This document shows, one piece after another, positions 5,905 through 6,885 of a stretch of DNA of 6,885 nucleotides (the stretch's first letter is position 1; every line of letters starts with the position of its first letter). This DNA is from Azovibrio restrictus. Lineage in GTDB: Bacteria > Pseudomonadota > Gammaproteobacteria > Burkholderiales > Rhodocyclaceae. Location of the stretch: NCBI GenBank assembly GCA_003252145.1, contig QKDJ01000013.1:1-6885 (forward strand), given 5' to 3'. Made by a program: the position numbers and the translations under genes. The notes under the pieces were generated by a model, which saw only the letters and a program-made list of their open reading frames with translations, ran no database searches and was not told the DNA's origin.

Positions 5905-6885
5905 ATGACGGGTGCGACTAAGCTCCGGCTGATGGGCGGTGGTTGGATGGCCCTGGTGGTCCTGATGCTGATGGTCGTGGACACGAGCAGCCGCTCCGGT
6001 CCGGTGGGTTTGGCCTTGTTCCTGGTGGCCTTGGGATGGCTCATGGCCTCCTATTTCATTCCGCTACACGATAGTGCAGATAATGAGGCGGCTGGCCAAG
6101 GGACAGGGTATCGGACCGATGGAGCCGAGGTGATGTCTCGAAGCAGCACCTATCTGCAACGCTCCACCGAGGAAATGGGGCGGCAGTTCGCCATCTCCAC
6201 GGAAGAGATCGGGCGGACCCAGCGCATCCTGGCCGAGGCGATCGAACATCTGGTGGAAAGCTTCCAGGGCATGAGTGAGCAGACCCGTCGTCAGCAACAG
6301 TTGGGTTCCGAGATCGTTTCCGGGCATCTGGCGGAAGAGGCCAATGCCATGGACTTCCAGTCCTTTACCGTCAAAACATCGGAAACCCTGAGGGCTTTCG
6401 TGGATAGCGTGGTGAGTAACTCAAAGCTGGCCATGACCTTGGTGGAAATGACGGACAACATTTCCGGCCAGGTCCAGCAAATCAATGCCATGCTGGGCGA
6501 GATCGAGGGTATCTCCAAGCAAACCAATCTTTTGGCCCTTAACGCGGCCATCGAGGCTGCGCGGGCGGGTGAAGCCGGTAAGGGTTTTGCCGTGGTTGCC
6601 GATGAAGTGCGGGATCTTTCCGGTCGTACCAATCACTTCAGTCAACAGATTCGAGCCTTGATGGGCGCCATGCAGACCTCCATCGGTGCCACCGAGTCAG
6701 CCATCAATCAAATGGCTGCTCAGGATATGACATTTGCACTTACTTCCAAGCAGGATGTAGAGTCTGCCATGCGCGGTATCGAAGCCTTCAACGCCCCAAC
6801 CAGCCAAATCGTGTCCGAACTCAATGTCATCGCCGAGTCCGTCGAGCAGCAGGCTGGTCAGGCGGTCATGTCCTTGCAGTTCCAG
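5905..6885 (+). CDS. Methyl-accepting chemotaxis-type receptor, 3' end outside window
   Basis: The frame is open from ATG 5905 to the last base, giving 327 residues with no stop. A strong Shine-Dalgarno AGGAGG (5893-5898) fixes the start. Two membrane helices at about 8-25 and 33-52 are joined by a loop of only about seven residues, so there is essentially no periplasmic ligand-binding domain. No HAMP domain is recognisable after the second helix. A long helical region (about 75-200) leads to the conserved signalling hairpin tip, [20 protein letters not shown] (206-225) then [17 protein letters not shown] (226-242), which in this family binds CheW and CheA. The returning helix includes [14 protein letters not shown] and reaches SLQFQ at the window edge. 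Methylation sites cannot be assigned by eye. It follows motB by 51 bp and is probably in the same operon. The ligand is unknown; cytoplasmic or membrane-state sensing is an inference from the missing sensor domain. Confidence 0.9.
   Translation, partial: MTGATKLRLMGGGWMALVVLMLMVVDTSSRSGPVGLALFLVALGWLMASYFIPLHDSADNEAAGQGTGYRTDGAEVMSRSSTYLQRSTEEMGRQFAISTEEIGRTQRILAEAIEHLVESFQGMSEQTRRQQQLGSEIVSGHLAEEANAMDFQSFTVKTSETLRAFVDSVVSNSKLAMTLVEMTDNISGQVQQINAMLGEIEGISKQTNLLALNAAIEAARAGEAGKGFAVVADEVRDLSGRTNHFSQQIRALMGAMQTSIGATESAINQMAAQDMTFALTSKQDVESAMRGIEAFNAPTSQIVSELNVIAESVEQQAGQAVMSLQFQ

Overview
The window looks like chromosomal DNA of a motile, Gram-negative Pseudomonadota bacterium, most likely a gammaproteobacterium or close relative. 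The evidence is an AsmA-type envelope protein, a TonB-type energy transducer, an Escherichia-style MotA/MotB stator pair, and moderately GC-rich, densely packed genes. I cannot name the genus from sequence alone. I see no transposon, phage, CRISPR array, tRNA or rRNA.

Left part (1-1400): the 3' end of an AsmA-family gene overlaps by 4 bp (ATGA) a tonB-type gene. This gene runs convergently, with an 11 bp gap, into a minus-strand zinc-ribbon NUDIX hydrolase gene (1412-1948). A short divergent intergenic region (1949-2040) holds a perfect 12 bp palindrome and a candidate extended -10 promoter for the NUDIX gene.

Right part (2041-6885): four plus-strand genes connected to signalling and motility. 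The first encodes a three-module protein: HDOD, a degenerate receiver-like domain, and a GGDEF domain with intact catalytic motif and I-site. It is followed by motA and motB (proton-type stator), then a methyl-accepting-chemotaxis-type receptor that runs off the window. That receptor has a two-helix membrane anchor but no visible periplasmic sensor or HAMP domain. A plausible sigma70-type promoter lies just upstream of motA, so motA-motB-receptor may be one operon. The c-di-GMP gene may be a separate or partly read-through unit.

Taken together, the right part links second-messenger output (c-di-GMP), the flagellar stator and a chemosensory receptor. Two RNA-level features stand out. One is a GC-only stem that can sequester the motB ribosome-binding site and loop out its start codon. 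The other is a perfect stem capped by a GNRA-type tetraloop directly after the motB stop. All gene families here are known. I did not find a convincing wholly new system; the interest lies in the domain variants and the regulatory structures.
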